Below are positions 1 through 11,102 of a stretch of 64,000 nucleotides of DNA, in pieces. Where the stretch lies: contig JAACJK010000163.1 in assembly GCA_013368325.1 (NCBI GenBank), positions 620,001 to 684,000 on the forward strand, read 5' to 3'. The notes beneath the pieces were generated by a model. That model saw only the letters and a program-made list of their open reading frames with translations, was not told the DNA's origin and made no database searches. Origin of the DNA: Ephemerocybe angulata. Taxonomy: Eukaryota; Basidiomycota; Agaricomycetes; Agaricales; Psathyrellaceae. Made by a program: the position numbers and the translations under genes. How positions within the stretch are numbered: position 1 is the stretch's first letter; the number at the start of each line of letters is the position of its first letter.

Positions 1-265
1 GACTTAGACTTTATATATCTATTTCCAAGCTAGTGGAATCTACATAGAGTCTACATGGAGTTCACGTGAACTCTTATAATCTCTACTTTTGACAGAAAGA
101 AAATCAATGCCATGCCTCAGGATTGAACCTGAGACCTTGGGAACAGCTATTACAAAGCTTTTGGTGTGAGTGCTAGCATAATGTTAGTGTGAGGGCTAGT
201 CATTAAGCTATCTGATTGTATATGTTTTATCTTGTAATTAAACTATACCCTATACTCATTCATGC
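1..265 (-). repeat. tRNA-derived SINE-like repeat, copy 1 (cut by window edge)
   Basis: Read on the reverse strand, this stretch matches the copy at 20335-20580 over nearly its whole length. It carries two Pol III promoter-like boxes: an A-box-like TAGCTTAATGACTAG (196-210) and a perfect B box GGTTCAATCC (120-129). In tRNA-derived SINEs these boxes drive RNA polymerase III transcription. The family has a pyrimidine-rich stretch (TCTTTCTGTCAAAAG) after the tRNA-like head. The element runs off the left edge, so its end is unknown. It may instead be internal sequence of the TIR family at 19929-20741, in which the second copy lies. Confidence 0.55.
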
Positions 266-493
266 AATCTATGGGTTATATTTTGTCATATATGTCTGGT
301 ACAAAGAGGTCTTCATGCATTTATTATAGAAGATCTATGTAGACAGTCGTAAACAAAGTGTATATCTACTTGCAAGAGGATATGCAGTCATCCCCCTATG
401 TTCTGCTACAGTGATGGGAAAGTTGTGTCCAAATAGGGAAGGTGCCGGTTTCTGTACTCACAGATTTTGGAGGCATTGCCAGACCCCAGTAGA
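266..493. other. no recognisable gene
   Basis: AT-rich sequence between the SINE-like repeat and an LTR fragment. I see no open reading frame with recognisable content and no repeat shared with the rest of the window. Confidence 0.5.
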
Positions 494-622
494 CATCCTG
501 AGTCCCTTAGTTCAGTACCCTGGCTATTGAGACTTCAGGTGTGTTGTATTTTGCTTAAATGACATTCCAGCTCAGTACTCTGACTATTGGGACGTCAGTT
601 ACCCACTGCAGATTTCCACAAG
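494..622 (+). repeat. Copia-type LTR fragment (3' part)
   Basis: This stretch is the inverted counterpart of 12964-13095, the 3' part of the LTR at 12964-13279. It includes the two internal near-repeats around TTCAGTACCCTGRCTATTG and ends in GATTTCCACA. The 5' part of the LTR, which begins TGTTGAGAG in the other copies, is absent, so this is a truncated solo LTR or a remnant. Confidence 0.6.
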
Positions 623-779
623 TTATGAGCTATGCGCTCTGAAGTCCTCCTCTTTTGTCAGTTCTTCTGTGCTTACCCACTGCGTACACAGCTGTCCCAT
701 GTTTCTCACAGTTTCATGCCTCTACGCCCATCGGTTCCCTCACAATAAGCATATGCGTTTTGCGCAGGCCAGCTTTTGT

Positions 780-835
780 CACCTCAGTCACCTGGCTGAC
801 CCCACTTCTAATGTATATCAATTTGAGAAAAAGAA
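780..835. repeat. Fragment of the TIR end of the 22060-24705 element family
   Basis: About 50 bp starting CACCTCAGTCACCTGG is nearly identical to the outer TIR of the 2.65-kb element at 22060-24705. Only one end is present, directly abutting the poly(T) that marks the 3' end of the reverse-strand LINE at 836. The LINE probably inserted into, or next to, an older copy of this TIR element. Confidence 0.6.
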
Positions 836-1285
836 TTTTTTTTTTTTCTTTTAAAATCCCTGATTATTGTCCGCGAGGGCTAACCCTATGTAGGACAGTG
901 CTGCTGGTGTACATATATCTATTCTATCGGAGACCCCTAGTGTCCCATGAGTCCAGGCATGATCTATGCACTTGCGACGACTCCTCGTCCCCGCAAGCCC
1001 GGCATGGAAACACCGTTTAAGATCACTGCCTCCGCCTTTCCTGCTCTCTAGGTTCCTTCTGTTCCTCCCTCTAGGCCTCCATATGGGCGGCCGTCGTCTT
1101 GCTCGTACCCTGCCTCTCGGCTTGGCCTCTATTCTGTCCTGCTGAGCGGCAGCAGCAGCAGACCTGGAGTGTGGGGTGGGGTGTTCGGGTGGGTTTATCC
1201 ACCCACGGCGGTGCAAGCGCTGCCGCTTCCTGTCTGCCCTTTTGCCTACCCACAGCAGTGCTTGTGCTGCCGCTTTTCATCTTCC

Positions 1286-2458
1286 CTATCTCCCCCTTTC
1301 ATTCACTTCCTTCTCCTCTGCCCGTCGTTCCTCCTCCTCCCTCTTCTTGGCTCTCTCGGCTCCCTTCCTGTCTGTCTCGGCCCCATTTCGTGATAGTGTG
1401 AACCTCCCCATCCTGTTAGCATAGCGTACCAGTGCCCTGATGTGTTTGTAGTTTCCCATAATCTTAACCATGTTTCTTTTGTCCCTCCCGTGCACCTTGT
1501 CCATCACTGCCCTATGTGCCCTGTATGCTGGGCATACATGCAGGAAGTGCTCTAGCGTCTCGGGCTTTCCTGAATTGCATTTTTGGCATGTGCTCGTGTC
1601 GGTCTTCTTTCGGATGTGGAGGTACATGTTGAGAGGGATGTGTCCTGTGCGCAGTTGCACTAGCATTGAGTTCTGCGCTCTCGTCAGTTCTTTCGTGTGC
1701 TTCCTGTACCCCTTGAATGGAAACTCAGTGTCGATGTTCTCAAAACCCTCACTTCTCTTCGACCCTGCCCATATCTCCGCCCACCGTTTCTTTGCCTCCT
1801 TCTTCACCTCCTCCTTGAGGGAGAATATGCTTCTCGGTAGGCCTGGCTGTAGGAGGGGTGGTAGACTCATGATGAATGACGTCTCTCCCCTCGCCGCCTT
1901 CTTAGCCTCTTCGTCCACCTTTTCGTTCTGTGCGACATCGCTGTGTGCAGATATCCATCTCATCGTGAACTTCTGTCGATTCGGCCCATTGTTCGATAGC
2001 ATGTTGGCCAGCTTGAAGAACTCGTCTTGCAGGTACTGCCCAGGCCCCGGCCTCCCTGACTTCATGCTCTGGTTATCGGTGTAAACACTTATCTTTTTGG
2101 TTCCGACTTCCTGTCGTATCCCAGCCTTTGATACTAGTATCCATACCCCCAAAATTGCCCCTACCCACTCCGCCTCGTATGTCGAGTGGTGGCTCTTCTT
2201 TCCGAGATAGTAGTGCATGGTGTGTGTCGGTTCTGTGGCCTCCCCCCTGTACAGCAGTGCTGCAGCTCCCGTCTTCTTGTTAATCCCAGATCCATCCGTG
2301 TATATGCGTATGGGGGTGTTATCTTCCTTCTCGTCAGCTATCGATGTTTCACGATCCTGTGCGATCCGTATCCCGAAGGTCGGATGGTGGTCCGGGGCCC
2401 TCGCCTTCAGCGTGATCTTCTCCGTTTTCGTTGGGTCCGTGTCATACCTTCTGGCCAT
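1286..2458 (-). pseudogene. LINE A ORF2 C-terminal part: RNase H and zinc-knuckle tail
   Basis: An open 390-codon stretch. RNase H motifs are visible in order: IYTDGSG (first catalytic Asp, about residue 53), EAEWVG (Glu), YTDNQS (second Asp) and WISAHSDVAQNEKVDEEAK (last His/Asp region). A C-terminal CQKCNSGKPETLEHFLHVCP segment resembles the Cys/His finger at the end of many fungal and insect LINE ORF2 proteins. RNase H removes the RNA strand during target-primed reverse transcription. The frame is open here but separated from the upstream RT by breaks. The last part also runs into low-complexity Arg/Glu-rich sequence that is probably not original coding sequence. Confidence 0.75.
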
Positions 2459-2563
2459 CGTTTGTATCGGAGATGGGTTTGCGAACTTCTGGTCATGCTT
2501 GCGGTATGCCTGTCGGGCATGAGTCGCTAGGGCGTGCCATTTTGGCAGGGTACACAGGCGTGC

Positions 2564-4335
2564 TTACGCACGCCTGTGTATAGTCAGTAGTTGCACCTCC
2601 ATTGGCTCGATGCTAGCGTGTGCGTCCAGCATGTCCCCTGCTGTCAATCCCAGTGCCCCCGTTATCACTATGGCCGCTATTCTCTGCACTCTGGCCATTC
2701 GTTCCAGCGCATCGACTGATCCTACCTTCTTCTTTCCCCCTTGCCCCTTCTCTGGTGGTATGTACCAGACGTCTGCCGCGTATGTCATCTTTGGGATTCC
2801 GACCGCCTTGTAGAGTTGGCGCATGAGATCCATCGTGATGCCCGAGTGCTGTTTTGATAGTCTCTTGTACATCATAACCCACTTCGTTGAGTTCACGACG
2901 GCTCTCGTAACTTGCGCCTTCCACCGCAGTTCGGGATCGGTCTAGGATGACTCCTAGATACTTGTACTCATTTACATGTTTGATCTGTATGTCATTTATC
3001 GTTAGCGGGGGTGCTCGTTTGTGCAACATCTCACCGGGTGTGCCCGCCTCCGGTCTCGTCCTCTTCCTCGAGAAGTGCATTACTGCCACTTTCGACATCT
3101 CAAATCTCGAGTTGTGGTCCCTTGACCACTCGTTCCCTCCCCCGGGTCTCTCCATCATGTTCCTTAGGGTGTCTGTTGTCTCCTCGAAGGTCTTTCCTAT
3201 GGCAACGAATATGGTGTCATCCACATATCCTATTGCGTCCTCTTCAGGGCTGCTTGGTACCGTCAGTAGATCTGCGTTGTATATGATGTATAGTACCATC
3301 GATAGGGAGCATTCCTGCCGATACCATTGTCGATCTTGATGAAATCCGATAAGTAGTTGTTGAATCGCAGTTTGGTTCTCCTATTGCTGAGCATTCGCTC
3401 CACTATCTTGATGTATGGCTCTGGGATCGACCACATTTTCATGTTGTGTAGTAGCTTCTTGGTGACGGCATTGGGGAACACACCCTCTATGTCCAGGTAC
3501 AAGACCGAGGTCACTTTGCCTTTTTGCCAGGCTTCCTTGACGATGCTGACCAGGTGTTGCAGCGCATCTGTCGTCATTCTGCCTGGCCTCCCTCCGAAGT
3601 GTGTGTCGGGTAGTAAGTCCTCCGTCTCGATGATTCAGGTAATGTCCTCCGCAACGATAGATGAGAGTAGCCGTCTCGATGATTCAGGTGATGTCCTCTG
3701 CAACGATGGATGAGAGTAGCTTCCCGATTGTCGACATTAGTGCGATGGGGCGATACACCTTTGCTACCTTGTAGGACAGTTTGCCCGGTTTCCGCAGTAC
3801 GCACGTTATCAAGTCCTTCCAGTCTTGGTGGTATAGGTCAAGCTCGAACATGGCGTTGAAGATCGGGATGAGTTGTAGGGCTATGGCAATATTGTTTTCC
3901 TTTAGCACCACGTTGGGGATTCCGTCCAAACCTGGGGCCTTGTACGGCGATAGCCTCTTCATGTGGTCGCATATCCGTTTGACATCGAATGGGATAGCTG
4001 CTTTCATGGCCTCCAGGTACTCTCTTCCTGCATCTCCCTCTGCGTCACTCTCAGGTTTCTCGATGAAGAAGCTGTTGGCCAGCATCTTGGCCTTTTCGTC
4101 GTTGGTGGTTACCGATCTGGTTGTTCCATCGTCGTTTTGAACCTCTAGCATTGGGATTCACATCCAGCTGCTGTCTCCCACTGGCTGCTTGAAGTAGTTA
4201 TTAGCCATCTACATTTCCTCCATCATCGTGTCCTTGAGGAATTCAGTCCAGTGCTGCCTTTTCGCCTCCACTATAGCATCTGTGTAGCGTACCACGAGGT
4301 TTCTGTAAGCCTGATTTGAGAGGTAGTCTGGTAGG
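2564..4335 (-). pseudogene. LINE A ORF2 reverse transcriptase domain, frameshifted
   Basis: Pieces in several frames on the reverse strand join into one RT domain: a segment with SPYKAPGLDGIPNVVLKENN (4151-3684, the usual block before the palm), YRPIALMSTIGKLLSSIVAE, then VLYLDIEGVFPNAV (3577-3263), and the catalytic YVDD box in GYVDDTIFVAIG (3299-2613). The thumb-like region ends at MLDAHASIEPMEVQLLTIH (2896-2564). At least three frame changes and a local duplication near 3610-3720 (repeat of TCTCGATGATTCAGGTRATG) separate the pieces. The catalytic residues survive, but the gene cannot make one protein. Confidence 0.75.
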
Positions 4336-4337
4336 TC

Positions 4338-5370
4338 TCAGTATTTCGTGTGGGCTCGACTCAGCTTCTGTTTCCTCTTCCTCATCTTCTCCAGACTCTT
4401 GTTCCACCACCGTCTCGTGTAGCTGGTAGGCTTGCTCATGGGTACGACTTTCTCTACTGTTCTCTGTATGGCCGCCGTTATCGCCTCCAGTCTCGCGTCG
4501 AACACCTCCTTGCTGGTGATCGGGGCCTTTGGGTCGATGCCTGTTATCTCTATCTCCAGCGTTGTCGCGAACTCCTCCCAGTCGGTCATCCTGAAGTTCC
4601 TACGTTCTGTCTCCGGTGCCTCGATCCTTTTCATGTTTAGTATTGTCGCCACTGGCACATGGTCGGTCATGGGAGGTCGTAGGTCGTGTCGGGTGTCGCA
4701 GCTTACCAGCAACGTCGTGGTGCACAAAGTCATCCATACATTATCTGGCCTCGACCACTTCTTCGTCGCACTGTGTGCTCCAGTATTGGTGTTCCCTTCT
4801 CCAGTACCTGCTCTATTCCCCATTCTGCCGCGAACCCTATTAGCTCTTCCACATCGTCCAAGGCCTTCCTCGTGAACAGCCGGTCGTCCCTGTCATCGTC
4901 CCACATCGGGTGATGTCGATTGAAGTCCCCTGCCCAGATAACATGTCCGCCGTTTCCGTATATCTCCTGCTTGTTATCGTCAATGTACTTCCTTAGCGTC
5001 TCCTCTGTTCGATTGTGCGTGCAGTTGTAATAGACACTAAAGATGGTCAGTTTTCCGTGTTCACCGCTTACCTGGACCCCGTTATGTCCAAAGCATCCCC
5101 CATCTCCAAAGGCTCCCATGAGTTCGTGCTGATGCTTTCGCTCATCCATATCCCTGATCGGACAGTTCCCTTTGCCCTGGCGTCCGCTCCTGGGCATACC
5201 GGTCTGAAGCCTCTTGGAGTCAGGATGTTATCGTAGTAGTTCATGTTGGGTTCCTGGAGTAGGACTATGTCCCAGTCGTTCGCGAGTTCATCATTCAGGA
5301 GGGCGAGTTCGCCGACTTGTTTACGTTTATCTGTAGGATCCGTAGGTTCTGCATGTCCATCGTTTGTTCT
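4338..5370 (-). pseudogene. LINE A ORF2 endonuclease (EEP-type) domain
   Basis: The segment 5197-4730 carries WAGDFNRHHPMWD, the GDFN..H motif of exonuclease-endonuclease-phosphatase LINE endonucleases, followed in another frame (4823-4338) by TDHVPVATIL, the SDH-like C-terminal motif. The upstream piece (about 5370-5200) has WDIVLLQEPN, the LQE motif of the N-terminus. Together these mark the nuclease that nicks the target DNA. Frame changes and stops separate the pieces. Confidence 0.7.
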
Positions 5371-5609
5371 GCGCGGGCATCTCTAACAATGGGCTATGTT
5401 GGTGGTGTTGCTATTTGTGGTCCCCCTCGCCTCGGGCTGCGCCTCGGTTGTTGCTCCTCCGGGTGCTCGTCCTCCCCATGTCGTTCCGCCGTTGCGTATC
5501 TCCTGCCTCTGGTACTCTGTCTCCCAATCCGTTCCCTGCTGCCCTGCCTGTTGTCTCTGCCTCTGGTTCTCGTGCCTAATCATGAAGGGTGGGGGCGGGG
5601 TGTAGTCGT

Positions 5610-6645
5610 TCACTCAGTATGTCGGTCTTTGGTCCTGGACCCAGGTCCACGCATCGTCTGTAGGGTGGTAGGGCATGGTGTTCTCAGGTTCCTATAGTCG
5701 TACTCTTTGCATCTCCTCCTGAACTCCGGGCATCGCTTGTCCCAGCTCGCGTGGTCGCTTCCTTTGCACGATATGCATCTTCTCGTCTGGGGGGTCGTGC
5801 ACTCTCGCGTCCTGTGGCCAGAGGTTCCGCACGTCCCACAGATATTGGTCTTGCTCCTGCAGTCCTTGGCGTAGTGTCCGAAAAGCTGGCATTTGAAACA
5901 CTGGGTTGGCCTCTTGATATCCTTGTGCATGGTTGTCATTACCCTGCATATCGCTAGTCGTCTGTTTCTCGCTCTGTTGGCCGTGTCCGCGTTCCTGAAG
6001 ATGACTATGGCGTGGGCTTGGAGCTGTCCTGGGTATCAGTTTGTTGCTGCCTTCAGCCATTGCGCGCTGATAATATCCCCTCTCTTGATCCGTTCGCTTC
6101 CTCTACCTCCTCGATTCCTGTCACGGGTCGAACATGATTGGGATCCTCTCGACGATCATGGATGCAGTTCGCTCCTCGATCGCCCCGCTCAGTGCCGCGC
6201 CTAGCTTCTCCATGTTTCCATCCTCCCGTAGCCAGTGTGTGTCCTTGTCGCTTGCCAGCTCCACTTGGATTGTGTCCTGCTCTGGCAACTTTGTTACTGC
6301 CCTTACCTTCGCCTCGTTGCCTGGTCGTATCACCTGGAGCTGACCTGCAACTGCGTCTGTTAGTTCCTTGCTCGACTTATCCTTCGCTAGCCAGGGGCTA
6401 TCCGCCTGGAGCTTGTACCAGAACTGCCTGTCTTGCCCCGCCTTCTTCGCGATGAGCGCTGGCGGCGCTTGTGCCTGCATGCCCATGCTCGCCGCGCTGC
6501 TATACGACCTCCCTTGCATTCCCTGTCCTAGCGTCCCGATGGGTGCGGCCTTCAGCTCCTTGAGCTCCTCCGTCAGGACCGCCAGTTGCCCGTAGGTGCT
6601 CTGTGCCCGGAATCGTACAATTTCGCTTTTCCTGCGCTCGGACCT
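5610..6645 (-). pseudogene. LINE A ORF1, gag-like protein with CCHC zinc knuckles
   Basis: The C-terminal piece (5939-5610) has two perfect CX2CX4HX4C knuckles, CFKCQLFGHYAKDC and CGTCGTSGHRTREC, then a third Cys/His cluster, CISCKGSDHASWDKRCP. This is the nucleic-acid-binding end of LINE ORF1 proteins. The N-terminal piece (about 6645-6121) is a predicted coiled or helical region, with QLAVLTEELKEL and a conserved VTKLPEQDTIQVELAS segment. A stop at 6121-6123 and a frame change divide the two pieces. Confidence 0.7.
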
Positions 6646-6817
6646 TATTCGTTCCGGTTTTCCACTCGCACACCCACGCTACGCCACTACCGCTCTCATC
6701 CCTCTCAACCGCAAACTCATCGCGCTTAGACCTCGCCTGCTACACCGCTTTCTGTCCCCCCTTCTGCTCAGCCTCTGTCCTGCACACCTCACCATTTCAC
6801 TCATATCTCCGCCCCCT

Positions 6818-9045
6818 ATGTCGTCGTCATCCCCAAACTTCGCAAAGCTCAACGGGGCCGACTACTCTACCTGGTCCGGCGATCTCGAGGCCTGGCTTTT
6901 GACAAAGCCCACGGTCTCTGGCGCATCATTTCAGTTGCCAGCAAGTGCCCTGTGTTTCGGGATGTTGATTCTTCGCCCCAGTCCACAGGTGCCACCGCCC
7001 CCTTCCAGTCTGCGCAGTCCTCTGACACGCTTTTGAGGCCAAATACGCTGACTTGCAGGAGGCTTGGGAAGCCAGAGCAACAAGGCCGCTGGTTGGATCT
7101 GCCTCATGCTTGAACAGGACCAGGTAACACTTGTAGACGGCTGCAGGGACGACCCTAAGGCCAGACCACTCTGGAGGCGACCTACCACCCGAAACGCGCC
7201 GGGAGTCGCTTCAATGCATACGATGACCTGTTTTCCATCCAGAAGCAGGAGGAGGAGACCCTCCAGTCGCTTATCAACCGCGTGGACGAGGCTATGAAGC
7301 TGTGCAAGATCCTCAGGCCCAAGGAGTTCAACCTCCGCGCCCTGGACAGGGAGCTAGCCTCCATGGTCCTCATCCGAGCCCTCCCTGACGAGTATTCCCA
7401 CTTCGTCTCCTCCCTCCTCCTTATGGACGAGCTGGACAAGGAGACGGTCACCCAGGCCTTCCTCACTGAGGAGGTACAGCATCGACGTCCACCACAGACA
7501 CCCAGTCTGCCCCCGCCATGTCCGTTGCTCCCTCCGCTTCGTCCACCTGCGAGTTCTGCTCTCGTCCTGGCCAGGCCCAGGCTACCTGCTATTCCGTTGC
7601 CAGTGCGCAGCGCAAAGCGCGCGAGTACGTCGCCCAGAGAGGCCACCAGGGCAAGAAGCGTCAGCAGGCTGCGAAAAAGGCTCAGGAGAAGGCTCAGGAG
7701 GCTGCGGGTACCCCCCAGGCCACTGCTAGTGCGACTGCAAGCTCCTCTGTCACGGAGTTTGCTGGAAATGCAAGTGCTGTTCCGGATCCCGTTGATCCCT
7801 CTTCCTCTATTCAACCCCATGCTGACTTCCGTTGGAATGCAGACTCAGGCTGCAAGTCTACAATGACGCCTCATTGCCACTGGATGCGCAACTATCGCCC
7901 CCACCGTGTGCCTGTTGAGTTAGCCGATGGAAGTGTTATTTATTCAGCTGGGGTTGGTACTGTGATCATTGATCCAGTTGTAGATGGGAAGAGGGTGCAA
8001 TCCGTAGAGCTTACACGCGTTCTCCATGTCCCACAACTCCGTAGCAACCTCCTCTCATGTCTATACCTCGCCCGCTGCTGCGAGTTCTCAATCTCATTGA
8101 TTCTGTCTTCATGCACTTCATACGCACTGGTATGACGTTATTCCGAGCCGCGTTCGTCGAGGGTGCGACTCTACCTGTTGCTGAGGCGGCCTACGCGATT
8201 TCGACTCGCCCGCTTGACTTGCAGCTCTGGCACGAGCGCCTCTGTCACCACAACTCTGCGGACATCCACAAGCTCGCCTCTGGTGGTCTAGCCACTGGTA
8301 TCTCTCTCCCCTCCTCTGCTACCAGCGATCCCATCTGCGAGCCCTGCCTGGCTGGCAAAATGCACTCTGCCCCCTTCCCCTCCACTGGCCATCGTGCCCT
8401 TGTCCCCCTTGAGCTCATCCACTCTGACCTCTGCGGCCCCTTCTCTGTCTCTACTCCAGAGGGTCTTGTTCATCGACGACTTCACATGCTACCGCATCGT
8501 TTACATGCTCAAGAAGAAGAGCGAAATGTTTGGGGCCTTCAAAAGCTTCAAAGCGCTCGCAGAGACGCAGCTAGGCCGAAAGGTCAAGTCTTTGCATGAC
8601 GACAAGGGTGTACATGTCCTCCGAGTTCGACACTTTCTGCGATGCTGAGGGCATCCAGAGGCGCCATACCACTTGGAACCGCCCCCAGCAACATGGAGAT
8701 GCAGAACGAGCGAACTGCACTATGCTAGAGGACGTCACTGCAATGCTAGCCCAGGCTAAGCTGCCTCCCTCCTTCTGGGGTCGCTGCCTTGGCACTCAGG
8801 TGAAGGTGTAGAACTGCTTGCCTACCTCTGCGCTTCCTGGCAAGACGCTCCCTTCAGAGTGTTTGGATGGACGGCCTATGTCTTTGTGCAGAGGGACAAG
8901 CGCAAGAAGCTAGAGTCGCACATGGAGAAATGTGACTTTGTGGGCTACCCTGCGGGAGTGAAGGGCTGGAATTTCTACAACCCACTCACCAGGAAGAACA
9001 TTACGTCAACATTACGTCTGAATGCGCCGAGTTTGACGAGCTTAC
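6818..9045 (+). mobile_element. Ty1/Copia retrotransposon, 5' half (gag, protease, integrase), decayed
   Basis: A Copia polyprotein start at 6818 (MSSSSPNFAKLNGADYSTWS) begins the gag/UBN2 domain. Further gag (7282 on, ending KETVTQAFLTEEVQ), a zinc knuckle, the protease DSGCKSTMT (about 7840), the integrase HHCC finger (LWHERLCHHNSADIHKL ... CEPCLAGK, 8230-8360) and the integrase core with HSDLCGPF follow in shifting frames. The knuckle CEFCSRPGQAQATC has Gln where His belongs, so it cannot bind zinc normally. The RT and RNase H that should follow are not on this strand; the element stops at a palindromic junction and continues as a reverse-strand Copia piece. No 5' LTR is evident. Confidence 0.8.
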
Positions 9046-9052
9046 CATGGTA
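9043..9052. other. Inverted Copia-Copia junction at a 10-bp palindrome
   Basis: The sequence TACCATGGTA is self-complementary. Left of it the forward Copia integrase tail reads up to about GAGTTTGACGAGCTTACC. Right of it a Copia RT/RNase H segment reads on the opposite strand (YKLTYHGK). Microhomology-mediated rejoining of two oppositely oriented copies, or an inversion with one breakpoint here, would explain it. Confidence 0.6.
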
Positions 9053-11102
9053 GGTGAGCTTGTAGTCCATGGTGCCCTTGAGGTAGCGAAGGAGGTGTTT
9101 GAGGGCTGCCCAGTGCGCGGGGCCTGGGTTGGAGCTGAAGCGGCCAAGGAAGCCAACAGCATAGGAGATGTCAGGGCGTGTCATGGTGGCAAGATAGAGG
9201 ACCAAGGGCACTCAGGTAGGGAACAGTGCGCATGTGCGCCACTTCCTCTGGTGTCTTGGGACCCATGGTCTTGGAGAGCTTGATGCTGGGAGGAAGAGGG
9301 TGCCCACAGGGTTGCAGTCCGACATGCTATAGCGCTCTAGGAGGTCGAGGATGTACTGGCGCTGGGAGAGAGAGATGGAGCGACAGGGACGGTTCCTGGA
9401 GATCTCAACGCCCAGAATGAACTTGGTCTCACCCAAGTCTTCAACTGTGCGGTCTAAGGCAGCTTTGTCCTTGGAAGCGAGGGTCATGTCATCGATATAG
9501 ACAGTGACAATCATGTGGACGCCGTCCTTGGCATAGATGTACACTGAGCAGTCAGCAACAAGCCAGGTGAAGCCCATCTCCAAAAGCGCAGAGTGCAGCT
9601 TCAGATTCCACTGCCTGGCACCCTGCTTGAGACCATAGAGGACCTTGTTGAACTTGCAAACCATGTTGGGTGGACCTTCGTCTAAGTCATCATTGGTGAA
9701 GGCAGAGGAGAAGTCCACAGAGCAAAGCTCCATGTCCTCAATGCCAGTAGTAGCGAGGGTGGCTCGGAATGCAGCGTCTCGGTGTAGTCAACTCCAGGAT
9801 GCTGGCTGCACCCCATGGCGACTAAACGCGCCTTGCGTCGCTCCAGAGTCCCATCTGCATTGTGCTTGGTCTTGAAGACGAAGCCACAATTGATGGCCTC
9901 TGCACCAGGTGGGAGCTCAACTATATCCCAAACCCCATTTGCAATGAGAGTCAAGACCTCTTCTGTTGCAGCTGCATGCCACTCCACATGGTCCGGACCA
10001 GCCATAGCCTGCTTGTAGTTGCAAGGATCACCTGTAGGGCCTGCAGCGCCAGCGAAGTCTCTGTTGTCCTCACCATAACCGCCCAAGTCATTATCACTAT
10101 CTGGACCAATCGCAGGAGTAGGCTCCCGGGCCTGCCATATAGGATTTGGCGGCGCTGGGGCAGGCTCAGGTGATGGAGAAGGTGAAGGGACAGGAGCTGG
10201 AGCTGGGGCAGGTTCTGGGGATGGAGACGGCGAGGGGGAGCGCGCAGGAGGCAATGGCGGCGTAGGAGCACGCTGAGCAGGCACAGGAACTTTCCACCAC
10301 TCCCCTGGCTTATTTGACTCATGATTCGAGCGCCGGACAGGCTCCTGAGGCACAGGAGTGCGCCCACGGCGTCTGGGAGGTGCGGGGAGCGCAGGAGGCA
10401 AAGGGGCCAACTCTGGAACAGGTTCCGGAGCAGGATCAGCAGGAGGTGGAGCTGCAGGGGCAGGGACAGGAGCTGGAGGAGCCACGATGGGCTCTGGGGA
10501 GTGAGAAACAGAGGGAGATGCAGCTGGAGTATCGAGCTCAATGCCTGAGATACCAGGGACCTCCGGTGCAGGAGCAGGAAGAACTATGAGCTGAAGGGGT
10601 GGGTGCTGGTGGTAGAGGTACTAGGGAAGTAGCGCTCTCCTGGTGAGCGGGTTGTAGAAATTCCAGCCCTTCACTCCCTCAGGGTAGCCCACAAAGACAC
10701 ATTTCTCCATGTGTGACTCCAGCTTCTTGCGCTGGTCCCTCTGCACAAAGACATAGGCCTGCATCCAAACACCCTGAAGCAACTCAAGTCCGGCCATCGC
10801 AGTGACGTCCTCTAGCATGGTGCGGTTCGCTCGCTCTGCATCTCCATTCTGCTGGGGGCGGTTCCGGGCCTCAGCATCGCAGAAAGCGTCGAACTCGGAG
10901 GACATGTACTCCCCACCCTTGTCGTCATGCAGAGACTTGACCTTTCGGCCTAGCTGCGTCTCTGCGAGCGCTTTGAAGCTTTTGAAGGCCCCAAATGTTT
11001 CGCTCTTCCTCTTGAGCATGTAGACGATGCGGTAGCGTGTGAATTCGTCGATGAACGAGACCCAGTAGTGATAGCCCTCTGGAGTAGAGACAGAGAAGGG
11101 GG
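9046..11102 (-). mobile_element. Ty1/Copia retrotransposon, 3' half (integrase to RT/RNase H), reverse strand, decayed
   Basis: Reading from 11102 leftwards: an integrase core (FIDEFTRYRIVYMLKRKSET, about 11060-10990; ERANRTMLEDVTAM), the integrase C-terminal domain (FVGYPEGVKGWNFYNPLTR), a long Pro/Ala/Glu-rich linker (10485-10000), then the RT start (AMAGPDHVEWHAA, RRKARLVAMGCSQ) and RT palm with VYIDDMTLAS (9733-9212). It ends in the RNase H-side motif TRPDISYAVGFLGRFS and HWAALKHLLRYLKGT (9211-8975). The YIDD catalytic box is intact, but several frame breaks exist. The 5' side is interrupted at about 11103 by the poly(A) end of a reverse-strand LINE B insertion. Confidence 0.8.

Larger units (their letters stand above)
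836..6665 (-). mobile_element. Non-LTR retrotransposon (LINE) family A, copy 1, near full length, decayed
   Basis: On the reverse strand the order is an ORF1 gag-like protein with CCHC zinc knuckles, an apurinic-like endonuclease, a reverse transcriptase, an RNase H, a terminal CCHC-like motif, then a 3' tail ending in a poly(A) run (poly(T) at about 836-850). This layout, with EN upstream of RT and RNase H after it, is that of I/Tad1-like LINEs of fungi. Several stops and frameshifts split the coding sequence, so it is not autonomous now. The forward copy at 16085-21211 is the same family, which let me place the 3' end. The 5' boundary against the Copia element lies somewhere between 6665 and 6818. 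I saw no clear target-site duplication. Confidence 0.85.

Noticed and set aside
8975..9053. Possible hybrid Copia protein across 9045
   Set aside because: The two parts lie on opposite strands; no continuous frame crosses the palindrome.
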